A stretch of DNA of 64,000 nt from Streptomyces coelicoflavus (GCF_003112555.1 NZ_BEWB01000006.1:62001-126000), one strand, 5' to 3'; numbered from the stretch's first letter, positions 45,377 to 55,443 are shown. Made by a program: numbers and translations. The notes: generated by a model not told the origin, from the letters alone.

Positions 45377-45973
45377 ATGCCCTCCGCCAAGCCGGCCAGG
45401 GAACGCATCCTGGACGCCGCCCACGAGCTGATGCTGACCGTCGGGCTCGCCCGTGCCACCACTAAGGAGATCGCCAGGGTGGCGGGCTGCTCCGAGGCCG
45501 CGCTGTACAAGCACTACGCGAGCAAGGAGGAGCTGTTCATCCGGGTCCTGTCCGAACGGCTGCCCCGGCTGACCCCCTTGCTCCGGGGCCTCGCGGCCGA
45601 GCCCGGACGGGCCCCGCTCGAGGACAACCTCACGGAGATCGCCCGTCAGGCCGCGCTCTTCTACGAACAGAGCTTCCCGATCGCCGCCTCGCTGTACGCG
45701 CAGACCCAGCTCAAGCGCCGGCACGACGAGACGATGCGTGAACTCGGCACCGGGCCGCACCTGCCGATCGAGGGCCTCGACGCCTATCTGCGGGCCGAGC
45801 GGGCGGCGGGGCGGATCAGGTCCGACGCGGACACGTTCGCGGCCGCGTCCCTTCTGCTGGGCGCCTGCGCACAACGGGCCTTCGCGTACGAGGCGACGTC
45901 GACCGGCGTACGCCCGCCGGTCGACGCGTTCGCGCGCCGTCTGGCCCGGACGCTGCTCGCGGGACTCGGCTGA
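45377..45973 (+). CDS. TetR family transcriptional regulator
   Basis: 198 residues, ATG at 45377 (GGAGCAG 5 bp upstream). The HTH is RILDAAHELMLTVGLARATT followed by EIARVAGCSEAALYKHYASK. The C-terminal TetR domain carries ALFYEQSFPIAASLYAQTQL. Two GGTGAG-type palindromes in the 115-bp divergent intergenic region are its likely binding sites, giving control of itself and the neighbouring oxidoreductase. Confidence 0.94.
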   Translation: MPSAKPARERILDAAHELMLTVGLARATTKEIARVAGCSEAALYKHYASKEELFIRVLSERLPRLTPLLRGLAAEPGRAPLEDNLTEIARQAALFYEQSFPIAASLYAQTQLKRRHDETMRELGTGPHLPIEGLDAYLRAERAAGRIRSDADTFAAASLLLGACAQRAFAYEATSTGVRPPVDAFARRLARTLLAGLG

Positions 45974-45998
45974 CCCGCGCTCCGCCCGCGGCCCCTTC

Positions 45999-47030
45999 CT
46001 AGGCCGCCAGCCAGTCGTCCACCCCCGCGAGCAGCTTCGCCTTCATCTCCTCCGGCGCCGCCGACCCCCGTACCGACTGGCGGGCCAGCTCCGCCAGCTC
46101 CGCGTCGGTGAAGCCGTGGTGCTCGCGCGCGATCTCGTACTGGGCGGCCAGCCGTGCCCCGAACAGCAGGGGGTCGTCCGCGCCCAGCGCCATCGGCACG
46201 CCCGCCTCGAAGAGCCTCCGCAGCGGCACGTCCTCCGGCTTCTCGTACACGCCCAGGGCGACGTTCGACGCCGGGCACACCTCGCACGTCACCTGCCGGT
46301 CCGCCAGCCGCTTCAGCAGCCGGGGGTCCTCCGCCGCCCGCACGCCGTGCCCGATCCGGTCCGCCTCCAGGTCGTCCAGGCAGTCCCGGACCGACGCGGG
46401 GCCGGTCAGTTCGCCCCCGTGCGGCGCGGACAGCAGGCCCCCGTCCCGCGCGATCGCGAACGCCCGGTCGAAGTCCCGGGCCATCCCGCGCCGTTCGTCG
46501 TTCGAAAGCCCGAAGCCGACCACGCCCCGCTCCGCGTACCGCACCGCCAGCCGTGCCAGCGTCCGCGCGTCCAGCGGGTGCTTCATCCGGTTCGCGGCGA
46601 CCAGCACCCGCATCCCGATCCCGGTGTCCCGCACGGTCGTCTCCACCGCGTCCAGGATGATCTCCAGCGCCGGGATCAGCCCGCCCAGCCGCGGCGCGTA
46701 CGACGTCGGGTCGACCTGGATCTCCAGCCAGCCCGAGCCGTCCTTCAGATCCTCCTCCGCGGCCTCCCGCACCAGCCGCTGGATGTCCTCCGGCGCCTGG
46801 AGGCACGACCGCGCCGCGTCGTACAGCCGCTGGAAGCGGAACCAGCCCCGTTCGTCCGTCGCCCGCAGCTTCGGCGACTCCCCGCGGCCCAGCGCCTCGG
46901 TCAGCGTCTCGGGCAGCCGTACGCCGTGCTTGTCGGCCAGCTCCAGCAGGGTGGTGGGCCGCATCGAACCGGTGAAGTGCAGGTGGAGATGGGCCTTGGG
47001 CAGTTCAGAGACATCACGTACACGCTCCAT
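45999..47030 (-). CDS. add: adenosine deaminase
   Basis: 343 residues from the ATG at 47030; an in-frame Met at 47099 adds an unlikely Cys-rich extension. The zinc site starts KAHLHLHFTGSM (His14, His16). LSAPHGGELTGP carries the third His and catalytic Glu, then ADRIGHGVRAAEDP, and PMALGADDPLLFG holds the metal and catalytic aspartates. It converts adenosine to inosine and ammonia in purine salvage; close relatives act on adenine or other purine derivatives, so substrate is family-level inference. Convergent with the TetR gene. Confidence 0.9.
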   Translation of the reverse strand: MERVRDVSELPKAHLHLHFTGSMRPTTLLELADKHGVRLPETLTEALGRGESPKLRATDERGWFRFQRLYDAARSCLQAPEDIQRLVREAAEEDLKDGSGWLEIQVDPTSYAPRLGGLIPALEIILDAVETTVRDTGIGMRVLVAANRMKHPLDARTLARLAVRYAERGVVGFGLSNDERRGMARDFDRAFAIARDGGLLSAPHGGELTGPASVRDCLDDLEADRIGHGVRAAEDPRLLKRLADRQVTCEVCPASNVALGVYEKPEDVPLRRLFEAGVPMALGADDPLLFGARLAAQYEIAREHHGFTDAELAELARQSVRGSAAPEEMKAKLLAGVDDWLAA

Positions 47031-47106
47031 CCGAGGATCCTGCCGCACGACACGCCCGGCCCGACAGCACTTTCCCCGTACGTGGTCTTGCTCGCACAAA
47101 CAAACA

Positions 47107-47136
47107 GGGCCACACCGGAACGTTCCGGTGTGGCCC
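47107..47136 (-). terminator. perfect 30-bp palindrome, aspC terminator
   Basis: 15-bp arms meet without a spacer (47107-47121, 47122-47136). On the minus strand the hairpin follows the aspC stop by 17 bp and is followed by GTTTGTTTGT, a U-rich run, so it is a good intrinsic terminator. Confidence 0.85.
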
Positions 47137-47153
47137 CGCGGGCGGTGGGACGG

Positions 47154-48380
47154 TCAGTCCCGCGCCTCCGCCAGCAGCTTCTGGATCCGGCTCACGCCCT
47201 CGACGAGGTCCTCGTCCCCGAGCGCGTACGACAGCCGCAGGTACCCCGGCGTGCCGAACGCCTCGCCCGGCACCACCGCGACCTCGGCCTCCTCCAGGAT
47301 CAGCGCGGCCAGCTCGACCGAGTCCTGCGGGCGCTTGCCGCGGATCTCCTTGCCGAGCAGCGCCTTCACCGACGGGTAGGCGTAGAACGCGCCCTCGGGC
47401 TCCGGGCAGAGCACGCCGTCGATCTCGTTCAGCATCCGTACGATGGTCTGGCGGCGGCGGTCGAAGGCCTCCCGCATCTTCGCCACGGCGTCCAGGTCGC
47501 CGGAGACCGCGGCCAGCGCCGCCGCCTGGGACACGTTGGCCACGTTGGACGTGGCGTGCGACTGGAGGTTGGTGGCCGCCTTGACGACGTCCTTCGGGCC
47601 GATGATCCACCCGACCCGCCAGCCGGTCATCGCGTACGTCTTCGCCACGCCGTTGACCACGACGCACTTGTCGCGCAGCTCGGGCAGCAGCGCGGGCAGG
47701 GACACGGAGACGGCGTCGCCGTAGACGAGGTGCTCGTAGATCTCGTCGGTCAGCACCCACAGGCCGTGCTCCACGGCCCACTTGCCGATCGCCTCGGTCT
47801 CGGCCTCGCTGTACACCGCGCCCGTCGGGTTCGACGGCGACACGAAGAGGACGACCTTGGTCTTCTCGGTGCGCGCCGCCTCCAGCTGCTCCACCGTCAC
47901 GCGGTAGCCGGTCGTCTCGTCGGCGACGACCTCGACCGGGACACCGCCGGCCAGCCGGATCGACTCCGGGTACGTCGTCCAGTACGGCGCCGGGACGATG
48001 ACCTCGTCGCCCGGGTCGAGGATCGCGGCGAACGCCTCGTAGATGGCCTGCTTGCCGCCGTTGGTGACGAGGATCTGCGACGGGTCGACCTCGTAGCCGG
48101 AGTCGCGCAGCGTCTTCGCGGCGATGGCGGCCTTCAGCTCGGGCAGCCCGCCGGCCGGCGTGTAGCGGTGGAACTTCGGGTTCTTGCACGCCTCGACGGC
48201 GGCCTCGACGATGTAGTCCGGCGTCGGGAAGTCGGGCTCACCCGCGCCGAAGCCGATCACGGGACGTCCGGCGGCCTTGAGGGCCTTGGCCTTGGCGTCC
48301 ACGGCGAGGGTCGCGGACTCGGAGATCGCGCCGACTCGGGCGGAGACCCGGCGCTCGGTGGGAGGGGTTGCAGCGCTCAT
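47154..48380 (-). CDS. aspC: aspartate aminotransferase, class I/II
   Basis: 408 residues from the ATG at 48380. The fold-type I PLP enzyme pattern is complete: [56 protein letters not shown], the PLP lysine Lys247 in [16 protein letters not shown], and the substrate arginine in [12 protein letters not shown]. It interconverts aspartate/2-oxoglutarate with oxaloacetate/glutamate. It is divergent from the tRNA-Trp-secE unit, the normal Streptomyces arrangement. Confidence 0.96.
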   Translation of the reverse strand: MSAATPPTERRVSARVGAISESATLAVDAKAKALKAAGRPVIGFGAGEPDFPTPDYIVEAAVEACKNPKFHRYTPAGGLPELKAAIAAKTLRDSGYEVDPSQILVTNGGKQAIYEAFAAILDPGDEVIVPAPYWTTYPESIRLAGGVPVEVVADETTGYRVTVEQLEAARTEKTKVVLFVSPSNPTGAVYSEAETEAIGKWAVEHGLWVLTDEIYEHLVYGDAVSVSLPALLPELRDKCVVVNGVAKTYAMTGWRVGWIIGPKDVVKAATNLQSHATSNVANVSQAAALAAVSGDLDAVAKMREAFDRRRQTIVRMLNEIDGVLCPEPEGAFYAYPSVKALLGKEIRGKRPQDSVELAALILEEAEVAVVPGEAFGTPGYLRLSYALGDEDLVEGVSRIQKLLAEARD

Positions 48381-48619
48381 GACCCCATCGTTCCAGACCG
48401 GAAACCTCCCGGGCACAGGGGTTTCACGGACTGAACCGGACCGGTCCAGGACCTGAACGCCAGTCCGCTCCACGGCCTGAACATCAGTCCGGAGGTGCTT
48501 TCTGTTCGACGCCCGGCCCGTGAGCACGTACACTCTCACCTCGTTGGCCTTCAGCGGTCCGCGATCACCCGGTGTACACCAAGCATTCGGGCGGATGCGG
48601 TACGTTGGGGGACGAACAA

Positions 48620-48692
48620 AGGGTCGTAGCTCAATTGGTAGAGCACTGGTCTCCAAAACCAGCGGTTGGGGGTTCAAGTCCCTCCGGCCCTG
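48620..48692 (+). tRNA. tRNA-Trp (anticodon CCA)
   Basis: 73 nt. The acceptor stem pairs AGGGTCG with CGGCCCT (one T-G); the anticodon loop CTCCAAA has CCA at 48653-48655 between CTGGT and ACCAG. No encoded 3' CCA. It lies 109 bp upstream of secE, as in other actinobacteria. TACGTT at 48601-48606 is a plausible -10. Confidence 0.96.
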
Positions 48693-48801
48693 CTACACAC
48701 ACCATCGCCAGGATTGTGTGCGCATGTACGTACAGCAATGCACCGCCGTGCGGCTCCAACCGGGCGCGGCACGGCCACGACCCGGAATCAGGTGAGGACG
48801 A

Positions 48802-49089
48802 GTGACGGACGCCGTGGGCTCCATCGACATGCCTGATGCCCAGGACGAGGCGCCGGACTCCAAGAAGAAGTCCCGCAAAGGCGGCAAGCGAGGCAAGAAG
48901 GGCCCGCTGAAGCGGCTCGCGCTCTTCTACCGCCAGATCGTCGCGGAGCTGCGCAAGGTCGTCTGGCCCAGCCGCAACCAGCTGACGACGTACACCACCG
49001 TGGTGATCATCTTCGTGGTCATCATGATCGGCCTGGTGACTCTGATTGACTATGGCTTCTCTCACGCCGCCAAGTACGTCTTCGGCTGA
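48802..49089 (+). CDS. secE: preprotein translocase subunit SecE
   Basis: 95 residues with a GTG start (GGTGAGGA upstream). The N-terminal ~35 residues are Lys-rich and hydrophilic ([20 protein letters not shown]). The conserved amphipathic helix [20 protein letters not shown] is followed by a single transmembrane helix [20 protein letters not shown]. This is the short, single-span SecE of the SecYEG channel. A hairpin separates it from nusG. Confidence 0.96.
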   Translation: MTDAVGSIDMPDAQDEAPDSKKKSRKGGKRGKKGPLKRLALFYRQIVAELRKVVWPSRNQLTTYTTVVIIFVVIMIGLVTLIDYGFSHAAKYVFG

Positions 49090-49096
49090 GTCGAGA

Positions 49097-49131
49097 GCGA
49101 AGGGCGCCGAGGTACCCGGCGCCCCTTTCGC
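49097..49131 (+). terminator. hairpin between secE and nusG
   Basis: GCGAAGGGCGCCG pairs with CGGCGCCCCTTTCGC with one bulge and a 7-base loop. It sits 7 bp after the secE stop and 38 bp before nusG, so it may be a partial terminator or processing site in a shared transcript. Confidence 0.6.
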
Positions 49132-49169
49132 GTGTTCCACCCCTATGTATCCAGGAAGAAGCAGCCACA

Positions 49170-50048
49170 GTGTCTGACCCGAACGTGAACGACGCCATCG
49201 AGCCGGTCGAGTCCGTCAAGGACGAGCTCGGCACCGTCGAGGGCGCCGACAACGAGGACACCGAGGCCTCCGCCGAGGTCGAGGCTGCCGACGACACCGT
49301 CGTCGCGGAGACGGACCGGGCGGACGAGGCGGAGGCGGACGCGGAAGCGGACGAGACCGCCGAGCCGGCCGGCGAAGCCGAGACCGACGCCGAAGCCGGT
49401 GCGGACGAGGCCGAGGTCGACGAGCCCGACATCGACCCGATCGAGAAGCTCCGCCAGGAGCTGCGCGTCCTGCCCGGCGAGTGGTACGTCATCCACACCT
49501 ACGCCGGTTACGAGAACCGCGTGAAGACCAACCTCGAGCAGCGCGCCGTCTCGCTCAACGTCGAGGACTACATCTTCCAGGCCGAGGTGCCGCAGGAAGA
49601 GGTCGTCCAGATCAAGAACGGCGACCGCAAGACGATCCGCCAGAACAAGCTCCCCGGCTACGTGCTGGTCCGCATGGACCTCACCAACGAGTCCTGGGGC
49701 GTCGTCCGCAACACCCCCGGTGTCACCGGCTTCGTCGGCAACGCCTACGACCCGTACCCGCTGACGCTGGACGAGATCGTCAAGATGCTCGCCCCGGAGG
49801 CCGAGGAGAAGGCCGCCCGCGAGGCCGCCGAGGCCGAGGGCAAGCCGGCGCCGCAGCGCAAGGTCGAGGTCCAGGTGCTGGACTTCGAGGTCGGCGACTC
49901 GGTCACCGTCACCGACGGCCCCTTCGCCACCCTCCAGGCCACGATCAACGAGATCAACGCCGACTCGAAGAAGGTCAAGGGCCTCGTCGAGATCTTCGGC
50001 CGCGAGACCCCGGTCGAGCTGAGCTTCGACCAGATCCAGAAGAACTAG
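49170..50048 (+). CDS. nusG: transcription termination/antitermination factor NusG
   Basis: 292 residues with a GTG start (AGGAAGAAG upstream). The first ~95 residues are a highly acidic Glu/Asp/Ala extension ([20 protein letters not shown]) typical of Streptomyces NusG. The NGN domain starts [20 protein letters not shown] (about 103) and continues [19 protein letters not shown]. The KOW domain [20 protein letters not shown] closes the protein. It binds RNA polymerase and couples it to ribosomes or Rho. A strong hairpin plus T-run follows. Confidence 0.96.
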   Translation: MSDPNVNDAIEPVESVKDELGTVEGADNEDTEASAEVEAADDTVVAETDRADEAEADAEADETAEPAGEAETDAEAGADEAEVDEPDIDPIEKLRQELRVLPGEWYVIHTYAGYENRVKTNLEQRAVSLNVEDYIFQAEVPQEEVVQIKNGDRKTIRQNKLPGYVLVRMDLTNESWGVVRNTPGVTGFVGNAYDPYPLTLDEIVKMLAPEAEEKAAREAAEAEGKPAPQRKVEVQVLDFEVGDSVTVTDGPFATLQATINEINADSKKVKGLVEIFGRETPVELSFDQIQKN

Positions 50049-50094
50049 TACCCCACCGGTACTCCGCACTCCTCTGGACGTACTGCTTCCGACC

Positions 50095-50138
50095 AGGTCA
50101 GGCGCCCGCTCGCGCGGCGTCTGACCTGCTCGGTTTTT
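50095..50138 (+). terminator. intrinsic terminator after nusG
   Basis: AGGTCAGGCGCC pairs with GGCGTCTGACCT (one mismatch), followed at 50134 by TTTTT. It separates secE-nusG from rplK-rplA. Confidence 0.85.
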
Positions 50139-50235
50139 GGCCGCGCATCTATACCCGTTATCGTTGTGCGGTATGCCTGTGTCCGGGTAGCTCCCGAATG
50201 CGGGCAGGACCCGAATCGAAAGGACCCGGAGAGCT

Positions 50236-50670
50236 ATGCCTCCCAAGAAGAAGAAGGTCACGGGGCTCATCAAGCTCCAGATCCAGGCCGGTGCCGCGAA
50301 CCCGGCTCCGCCGGTCGGCCCCGCGCTGGGTCAGCACGGCGTCAACATCATGGAGTTCTGCAAGGCCTACAACGCCGCGACCGAGTCGCAGCGCGGCTGG
50401 GTCATCCCGGTGGAGATCACGGTCTACGAGGACCGCTCCTTCACCTTCATCACCAAGACGCCGCCGGCCGCCAAGATGATCCTCAAGGCCGCGGGCGTGG
50501 AGAAGGGCTCCGGCGAGCCGCACAAGACCAAGGTCGCGAAGATCACGCGTGACCAGGTCCGTGAGATCGCCACCACCAAGATGCCCGACCTCAACGCCAA
50601 CGACCTGGACCAGGCGGAGAAGATCATCGCCGGTACCGCCCGTTCCATGGGCGTCACGGTCGAGGGCTGA
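50236..50670 (+). CDS. rplK: 50S ribosomal protein L11
   Basis: 144 residues, full length. [20 protein letters not shown] then [20 protein letters not shown] is the N-terminal domain that contacts thiopeptides and RelA. The C-terminal rRNA-binding domain ends [29 protein letters not shown] precedes the ATG. It binds 23S rRNA near the GTPase centre. The gap to rplA is 80 bp. Confidence 0.98.
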
Positions 50671-50750
50671 CCTCCACCCCCGTAAGCCAGCAGAAGTGGC
50701 GGGGCCTGCTCGGCCCTAACCACGACTCCTAAGAAGCCACAGGAGCAGTA

Positions 50751-51476
50751 GTGAGCAAGCGCAGCAAGTCTCTCCGCGCTGCGGACGCCAAGATCGACCG
50801 GGACAAGCTCTACGCCCCGCTCGAGGCCGTCCGTCTCGCCAAGGAGACCTCCACGAGCAAGTTCGACGGCACCGTCGAGGTCGCCTTCCGCCTGGGTGTC
50901 GACCCGCGCAAGGCCGACCAGATGGTCCGTGGCACCGTGAACCTCCCGCACGGCACCGGTAAGACCGCCCGGGTCCTGGTCTTCGCGACCGGTGACCGTG
51001 CCGAGGCCGCGACCGCCGCGGGCGCCGACATCGTCGGCTCCGACGAACTGATCGACGAGGTGTCGAAGGGCCGTCTGGACTTCGACGCCGTCGTCGCCAC
51101 CCCGGACCTCATGGGCAAGGTCGGCCGCCTCGGCCGCGTGCTCGGTCCCCGTGGTCTCATGCCGAACCCCAAGACCGGCACCGTGACCCCGGACGTCGCC
51201 AAGGCTGTCAACGACATCAAGGGCGGCAAGATCGAGTTCCGCGTCGACAAGCACTCGAACCTGCACTTCATCATCGGCAAGACGTCGTTCGACGACACCA
51301 AGCTGGTGGAGAACTACGGCGCGGCGCTGGAGGAGATCCTCCGTCTGAAGCCGTCCGCCGCCAAGGGTCGCTACATCAAGAAGGCCGCCATCAGCACCAC
51401 GATGGGCCCCGGCATTCCGCTCGACTCCAACCGCACCCGCAACCTCCTCGTCGAGGAGGACCCGGCCGCGGTCTGA
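50751..51476 (+). CDS. rplA: 50S ribosomal protein L1
   Basis: 241 residues with a GTG start (CAGGAG upstream). [20 protein letters not shown] at the start, [40 protein letters not shown] and the C-terminal [20 protein letters not shown] are all conserved. L1 forms the ribosomal stalk by the E site and in many bacteria represses rplKA translation. A perfect hairpin terminates the operon. Confidence 0.98.
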   Translation: MSKRSKSLRAADAKIDRDKLYAPLEAVRLAKETSTSKFDGTVEVAFRLGVDPRKADQMVRGTVNLPHGTGKTARVLVFATGDRAEAATAAGADIVGSDELIDEVSKGRLDFDAVVATPDLMGKVGRLGRVLGPRGLMPNPKTGTVTPDVAKAVNDIKGGKIEFRVDKHSNLHFIIGKTSFDDTKLVENYGAALEEILRLKPSAAKGRYIKKAAISTTMGPGIPLDSNRTRNLLVEEDPAAV

Positions 51477-51500
51477 GCGAGCAGCTCGCCCCACCGGTTC

Positions 51501-51534
51501 ACGGGCCCCGCACCTTCCGAGGTGCGGGGCCCGT
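51501..51534 (+). terminator. terminator after rplA
   Basis: 15-bp perfect arms (51501-51515, 51520-51534) around TCCG, then CCCTTTGCCTTT. Confidence 0.9.
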
Positions 51535-51669
51535 CCCTTTGCCTTTCCCCGTCCCTGTTCGCCCCGTCCCTGTTCGTCCCGTCCCCTTTTCCGGCGCCCT
51601 GGGTTAGCGTGCGGGCACCGGACCCGCGCATGGGGCGCAGGAGCCGTACGGGGCGCAAGGGGTGGGCGG

Positions 51670-52512
51670 ATGACGGGCACGAGGGCACGCCGTACGGTCG
51701 TCTCGGTCGCGGTGTCGGCCGCGCTGGCCTGCGCCACCGCGTGCACCTCCGGCGAACCGTCCGCGTCCCCGCCCCCCGCCTCCGCCCCACCGGGCTCCGC
51801 GGCGCCGTCCTCAAGCCCTCCGGCGATCACCGGCCCCTCGGCCGATGCCCTGCGGTCCGTCGAGCGGGCCACCGGGCGGGCGGGATCGGCGCGGGTGGAG
51901 TCCACGACCGTGATGGGCCGGGAGCTGTCCCTGGAGGCCGCGGGTGCCCTCGGCTGGCGCGACGGCGGCCTCACCGGAACCCTGACGATCACTTACACGG
52001 GCGGCACGACCGCCGAGACGATGCGCCGCCTCGGCACCACCGCGATGGAGGCCCGGTACCTGCCCGACGCCTACTACGCCAAGATGGGCGACGCATTCGC
52101 CGACCGGGTGGGCGGCAGGCACTGGATCAAGTACGTGTACGAGGACCTGGAGGACCTCGGCGGCGGGGCGGGCGCCGGGTTCGCCGAGCAGATGCGCAAC
52201 ACCACGCCCCACCAGGCGGTGAAGCTGCTGCTGACGGCCGGGGACGTGCGCAGGGTGGGGGAGGAGACGACGCGCGGCCGGCGCACCACCCACTGGTCCG
52301 GCACGGTGGGCGGGGAGACCGCCCAGACCGTCGACATCTGGGTCGACGACCGGGACCTGCTGGTCAAGAAGGTCGAGCGGGGACGCACGAAGACCGGCGA
52401 GCTGACCCAGACCGCCTACTACAGCGACTACGGCGTCACGGTCTCCGCCGAACGCCCGCCGGTCGCGGACACGGCGGACTTCAAGGAGCTGCTCGCGTCG
52501 CAGGCGGGTTGA
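51670..52512 (+). CDS. secreted lipoprotein, LprG/LppX-like family (paralogue 1)
   Basis: 280 residues. The signal sequence has a lipobox-like ACTSG ending at a Cys near residue 27 (LACATACTSGE). A Ser/Pro/Ala-rich linker follows. The body has the beta-strand pattern of the DUF1396/LolA-like lipoproteins (ESTTVMGRELSLEAAGAL, HWIKYVYEDLEDLG, RRTTHWSGTVGGETAQTVDI, WVDDRDLLVKKV). Mycobacterial relatives carry lipids to the cell envelope; function here is unknown. A related lipoprotein gene follows 150 bp downstream. Confidence 0.88.
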   Translation: MTGTRARRTVVSVAVSAALACATACTSGEPSASPPPASAPPGSAAPSSSPPAITGPSADALRSVERATGRAGSARVESTTVMGRELSLEAAGALGWRDGGLTGTLTITYTGGTTAETMRRLGTTAMEARYLPDAYYAKMGDAFADRVGGRHWIKYVYEDLEDLGGGAGAGFAEQMRNTTPHQAVKLLLTAGDVRRVGEETTRGRRTTHWSGTVGGETAQTVDIWVDDRDLLVKKVERGRTKTGELTQTAYYSDYGVTVSAERPPVADTADFKELLASQAG

Positions 52513-52662
52513 GATCCGTCCCGCCGGGCGGAATTCACAAGATCGTTCGAACCGATTCGGCTACGCTCGCGTCCTTGTTGTGGAGAACTCCTGTGGAGCA
52601 GCGGTGCGTTTCCTGTGACGACCGTGCCTCTTGTGCTCCCTGAATCCCGTGGGGGGATACCG

Positions 52663-53505
52663 ATGAAGACTTCCGTACGCGTGCCCGCCGGCGCCGGTCT
52701 CGCCGCACTGCTGCTCGCCGCCGGGGCGGTGGGCTGCTCCAAGGACGACTCCGAGTCCCCGGAGATGACGCCCGCGGCCGCCGTCGCCAAGGCGGCGAAG
52801 AACTCGGAGGAGATCGACTCCCTCCACTACCGCCTGACCGGCAAGACCCCCGAGGAAGGCCGCATCAAGGCCGAGGCCGAGATGCAGATCAAGCCGACGC
52901 TCGCGATGAGCATGAAGATGACGGCGCTCGACCAGGGCGCCGAGGGCACCGCGGAGATCCGGCTCGTCGACAAGGCCATGTACATCGGTGGCGGCCCCGA
53001 GGCGGCCAAGGAGATGGACGGCAAGCGCTGGATCAAGTTCGACCTGTCCGGCACGGGCGTCGACGAGCAGATGAACCAGATGGGCAGCGCCTCCCAGGCC
53101 GACAAGAACCCGGCGACCGAGTCCACCTTCCTCACCGGGGCCAAGGACGTGGAGAAGGTCGGCACCGAGACCGTCGACGGCGTGAAGACCACCCACTACA
53201 AGGGCACCGTCGCCCTCGCCGACCTGGAGAAGTCCATCGGGGACGAGGACGAGGCCACCCGGGAGAAGCGCGAGAAGAGCCTCGAGCAGTACGAGAAGAT
53301 GGGCGTCGACAAGCTCACCATGGACATGTGGGTCGACGGCGACGACCAGACCAAGCAGTTCCGCATGCGGGCCGACGCGGACAAGGGCCCGCTGGACATG
53401 ACCTTCACCTTCCTCGGGGTCAACGAGCCCGTGAAGGTCACCGCCCCGCCCGCCGCGGAGGTCGCCGACCTGGCCGAGATGATGAAGGAGGCCCAGCAGG
53501 GCTGA
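52663..53505 (+). CDS. secreted lipoprotein, LprG/LppX-like family (paralogue 2)
   Basis: 280 residues from the ATG at 52663 (GGGGGGATACCG upstream). The lipobox GAVGCSKD puts the lipid-modified Cys near residue 25. The body parallels its upstream neighbour: [48 protein letters not shown], then [18 protein letters not shown]. It is rich in Lys, Glu and Met. Two tandem copies between rplA and rplJ are typical of Streptomyces. Promoter probably in the 150-bp gap. Confidence 0.9.
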   Translation: MKTSVRVPAGAGLAALLLAAGAVGCSKDDSESPEMTPAAAVAKAAKNSEEIDSLHYRLTGKTPEEGRIKAEAEMQIKPTLAMSMKMTALDQGAEGTAEIRLVDKAMYIGGGPEAAKEMDGKRWIKFDLSGTGVDEQMNQMGSASQADKNPATESTFLTGAKDVEKVGTETVDGVKTTHYKGTVALADLEKSIGDEDEATREKREKSLEQYEKMGVDKLTMDMWVDGDDQTKQFRMRADADKGPLDMTFTFLGVNEPVKVTAPPAAEVADLAEMMKEAQQG

Positions 53506-53550
53506 GACGCCGGCGCCCGGCCCGTCCGGTCGCCGCGGGGGCGGATTTGC

Positions 53551-53576
53551 TTGACACTGCCCCGTTCACGTACGCT
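53551..53576 (+). promoter_or_regulatory. rplJ: candidate rplJ-rplL promoter
   Basis: TTGACA at 53551-53556 and TACGCT at 53571-53576. The 14-bp spacer is short; using TTGCTT (53547-53552) as -35 gives 18 bp. It lies about 245 bp before rplJ, leaving a long leader. Confidence 0.5.
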
Positions 53577-53820
53577 TCCACAGAAGCCAAAGACCGCTGG
53601 TCGTTGCCGTGTGTTCGAAAGAGGCACGGTGGCCGAAGGATCCGCTGAATTGCGGACGACCCGCGCAGGTGACTGTGGATAAGCTCCCGGAAGTCCCCGC
53701 CCCGTGCGGATGACGATCGGTCGAGCCACGCCCCGAGCGCCTGCGCCGGGGCGTTTCGTTTTCCCCAGTCCTCCTTCGGGTCCGCGCGGTCCGAATCACC
53801 CGGAAGGAGGCCGAGGCTCT
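53577..53820 (+). promoter_or_regulatory. rplJL leader RNA with terminator-like hairpin
   Basis: The ~240-nt leader has no gene. At 53729-53735 CGCCCCG pairs with CGGGGCG at 53747-53753, followed by TTTCGTTTTCC, a textbook intrinsic terminator that ends about 55 nt before rplJ. Upstream sequence could form alternative stems. Bacterial L10 leaders bind the L10(L12)4 complex for autoregulation. Its use here as an attenuator is inference. Confidence 0.6.
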
Positions 53821-54351
53821 ATGGCGACGCCCGAGAAGGCTGCCGCGGTTGCCGAGCTGACGGACAAGTTCCGCAGCTCCAACGCCGCCGTGCTGACCGA
53901 GTACCGCGGTCTCACCGTGGCGCAGCTCAAGACGCTGCGCCGGTCGCTCGGTGAGAACGCCCAGTACGCCGTGGTGAAGAACACGCTGACCAAGATTGCG
54001 GCCAACGAGGCCGGGATCACGCTCGACGACCAGCTCTTCGCTGGTCCGACGGCCGTCGCCTTCGTCACCGGTGACCCGGTGGAGTCGGCGAAGGGTCTGC
54101 GCGACTTCGCCAAGGACAACCCGAATCTCGTCATCAAGGGCGGTGTCCTTGACGGCAAGGCGATGTCCGCCGACGAGATCAAGAAGCTTGCGGACCTCGA
54201 GTCCCGCGAGGTTCTGCTCTCCAAGCTGGCCGGTGCCATGAAGGGCAAGCAGTCCCAGGCTGCCTCTGTCTTCCAGGCGCTGCCGTCGAAGCTCGTCCGC
54301 ACCGTGGACGCGCTCCGTGCCAAGCAGGACGAGCAGGGCGGTGCCGAGTAA
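53821..54351 (+). CDS. rplJ: 50S ribosomal protein L10
   Basis: 176 residues from the ATG at 53821 with GGAAGGAGG upstream. [40 protein letters not shown] and [17 protein letters not shown] are the conserved L10 core; the C-terminal helix [20 protein letters not shown] binds L7/L12 dimers. It is the stalk base at the ribosomal GTPase centre and the probable autorepressor of this operon. rplL follows after 117 bp. Confidence 0.98.
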   Translation: MATPEKAAAVAELTDKFRSSNAAVLTEYRGLTVAQLKTLRRSLGENAQYAVVKNTLTKIAANEAGITLDDQLFAGPTAVAFVTGDPVESAKGLRDFAKDNPNLVIKGGVLDGKAMSADEIKKLADLESREVLLSKLAGAMKGKQSQAASVFQALPSKLVRTVDALRAKQDEQGGAE

Positions 54352-54468
54352 CTCGGCTCGCTTTCTGGTCCGGGCCGCCTGAGCGCGGCACGGATCGCAG
54401 CGGGCCGACGTACGCCCGCCACACCCCGTACATCCGGCACCTGCCGAATTAGTGGAAGGACCGCCATC

Positions 54469-54855
54469 ATGGCGAAGCTCAGCCAGGACGACCTGCTCGC
54501 CCAGTTCGAGGAGATGACCCTCATCGAGCTCTCCGAGTTCGTGAAGGCCTTCGAGGAGAAGTTCGACGTCACCGCCGCCGCGGCCGCCCCGGTCGTCGTC
54601 GCCGGTGGTGCCGGTGCCGCCGCTGCCGACGCCCCGGAGGAGAAGGACGAGTTCGACGTCATCCTCACCGGTGCCGGCGACAAGAAGATCCAGGTCATCA
54701 AGGTCGTGCGCGAGCTGACCTCCCTGGGTCTGAAGGAGGCCAAGGACCTCGTGGACGGCGCCCCGAAGCCCGTCCTCGAGAAGGTCGCCAAGGACGCTGC
54801 CGAGAAGGCCAAGGAGTCCCTCGAGGGCGCCGGCGCCTCCGTCGAGGTCAAGTAA
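54469..54855 (+). CDS. rplL: 50S ribosomal protein L7/L12
   Basis: 128 residues, ATG with GGAAGGA upstream. N-terminal dimer domain [20 protein letters not shown], the Ala/Gly hinge ([20 protein letters not shown]) and the factor-binding domain [20 protein letters not shown] with [20 protein letters not shown] are complete. Multiple copies bind L10 and recruit translation GTPases. Confidence 0.98.
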   Translation: MAKLSQDDLLAQFEEMTLIELSEFVKAFEEKFDVTAAAAAPVVVAGGAGAAAADAPEEKDEFDVILTGAGDKKIQVIKVVRELTSLGLKEAKDLVDGAPKPVLEKVAKDAAEKAKESLEGAGASVEVK

Positions 54856-54904
54856 GACCGCACCGGCACCACGGATCCGTCAGGGTCTGTAACGCCGTAG
54901 CACC

Positions 54905-54938
54905 GAAGAGCGATCATCCATCCGGGTGGTCGCTCTTC
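54905..54938 (+). terminator. hairpin between rplL and rpoB (partial terminator or processing site)
   Basis: GAAGAGCGATCATCC pairs with GGTGGTCGCTCTTC (G-U pairs allowed) 49 bp after the rplL stop. No U-run follows, so complete termination is uncertain; in E. coli this position holds an attenuator and an RNase III site. Confidence 0.6.
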
Positions 54939-55443
54939 GGCGTACCGGGGGTCCGGCGGCGGCTGCCTTGCACGTGTGACGGTGAAGAGTAGGGTGATCT
55001 TCGTCGTGCCGTCTCCGGGGCCCTGAGAGCCGCTGGAGGCAACCGGTTCGGGCCAAGGGGGGCCTTGACGAACCGCACGCAGCGCGCAATTCTCAGGGCG
55101 TCGTCAAAGGATCCGAATCCGAGGCATGGATCGACGGCGAAGAGGGCAGTATCTGGGTGCGTTGAGGGCGAGGCCTTGCCGCACAGGTGGTGAGAACAAC
55201 GAGGAGCGAACACGGTCCCCGAGAACCGCACTGGACATCAGTGAGCCAAGTGGCTACACTGACCCTTTGCGCTGCCTGTTAGCTGCCCCCTGCCCGTCAC
55301 CAGGGGTCTGCCCTCGCCCGAGCACAGACGACCAGAGCATGCCTGACCTGGCTCTTCAGCCACATCAGGCACCCCCTGTCTCCGTGCACGGATGAGGGGC
55401 CGGTACGCGCGTAGTGAGTCCGAGCCCTCGGAAGGACCCCCTC
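54939..55443. other. long rplL-rpoB intergenic region with rpoB promoter
   Basis: The 588-bp gap contains no convincing gene. A good vegetative promoter is TGGACA (55232-55237), 17 bp, TACACT (55255-55260), about 185 bp before rpoB. A weaker pair, TTGACG (55065-55070) and AATTCT (55088-55093), lies further up. Several stretches here are less GC-rich than the coding parts. Confidence 0.6.
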
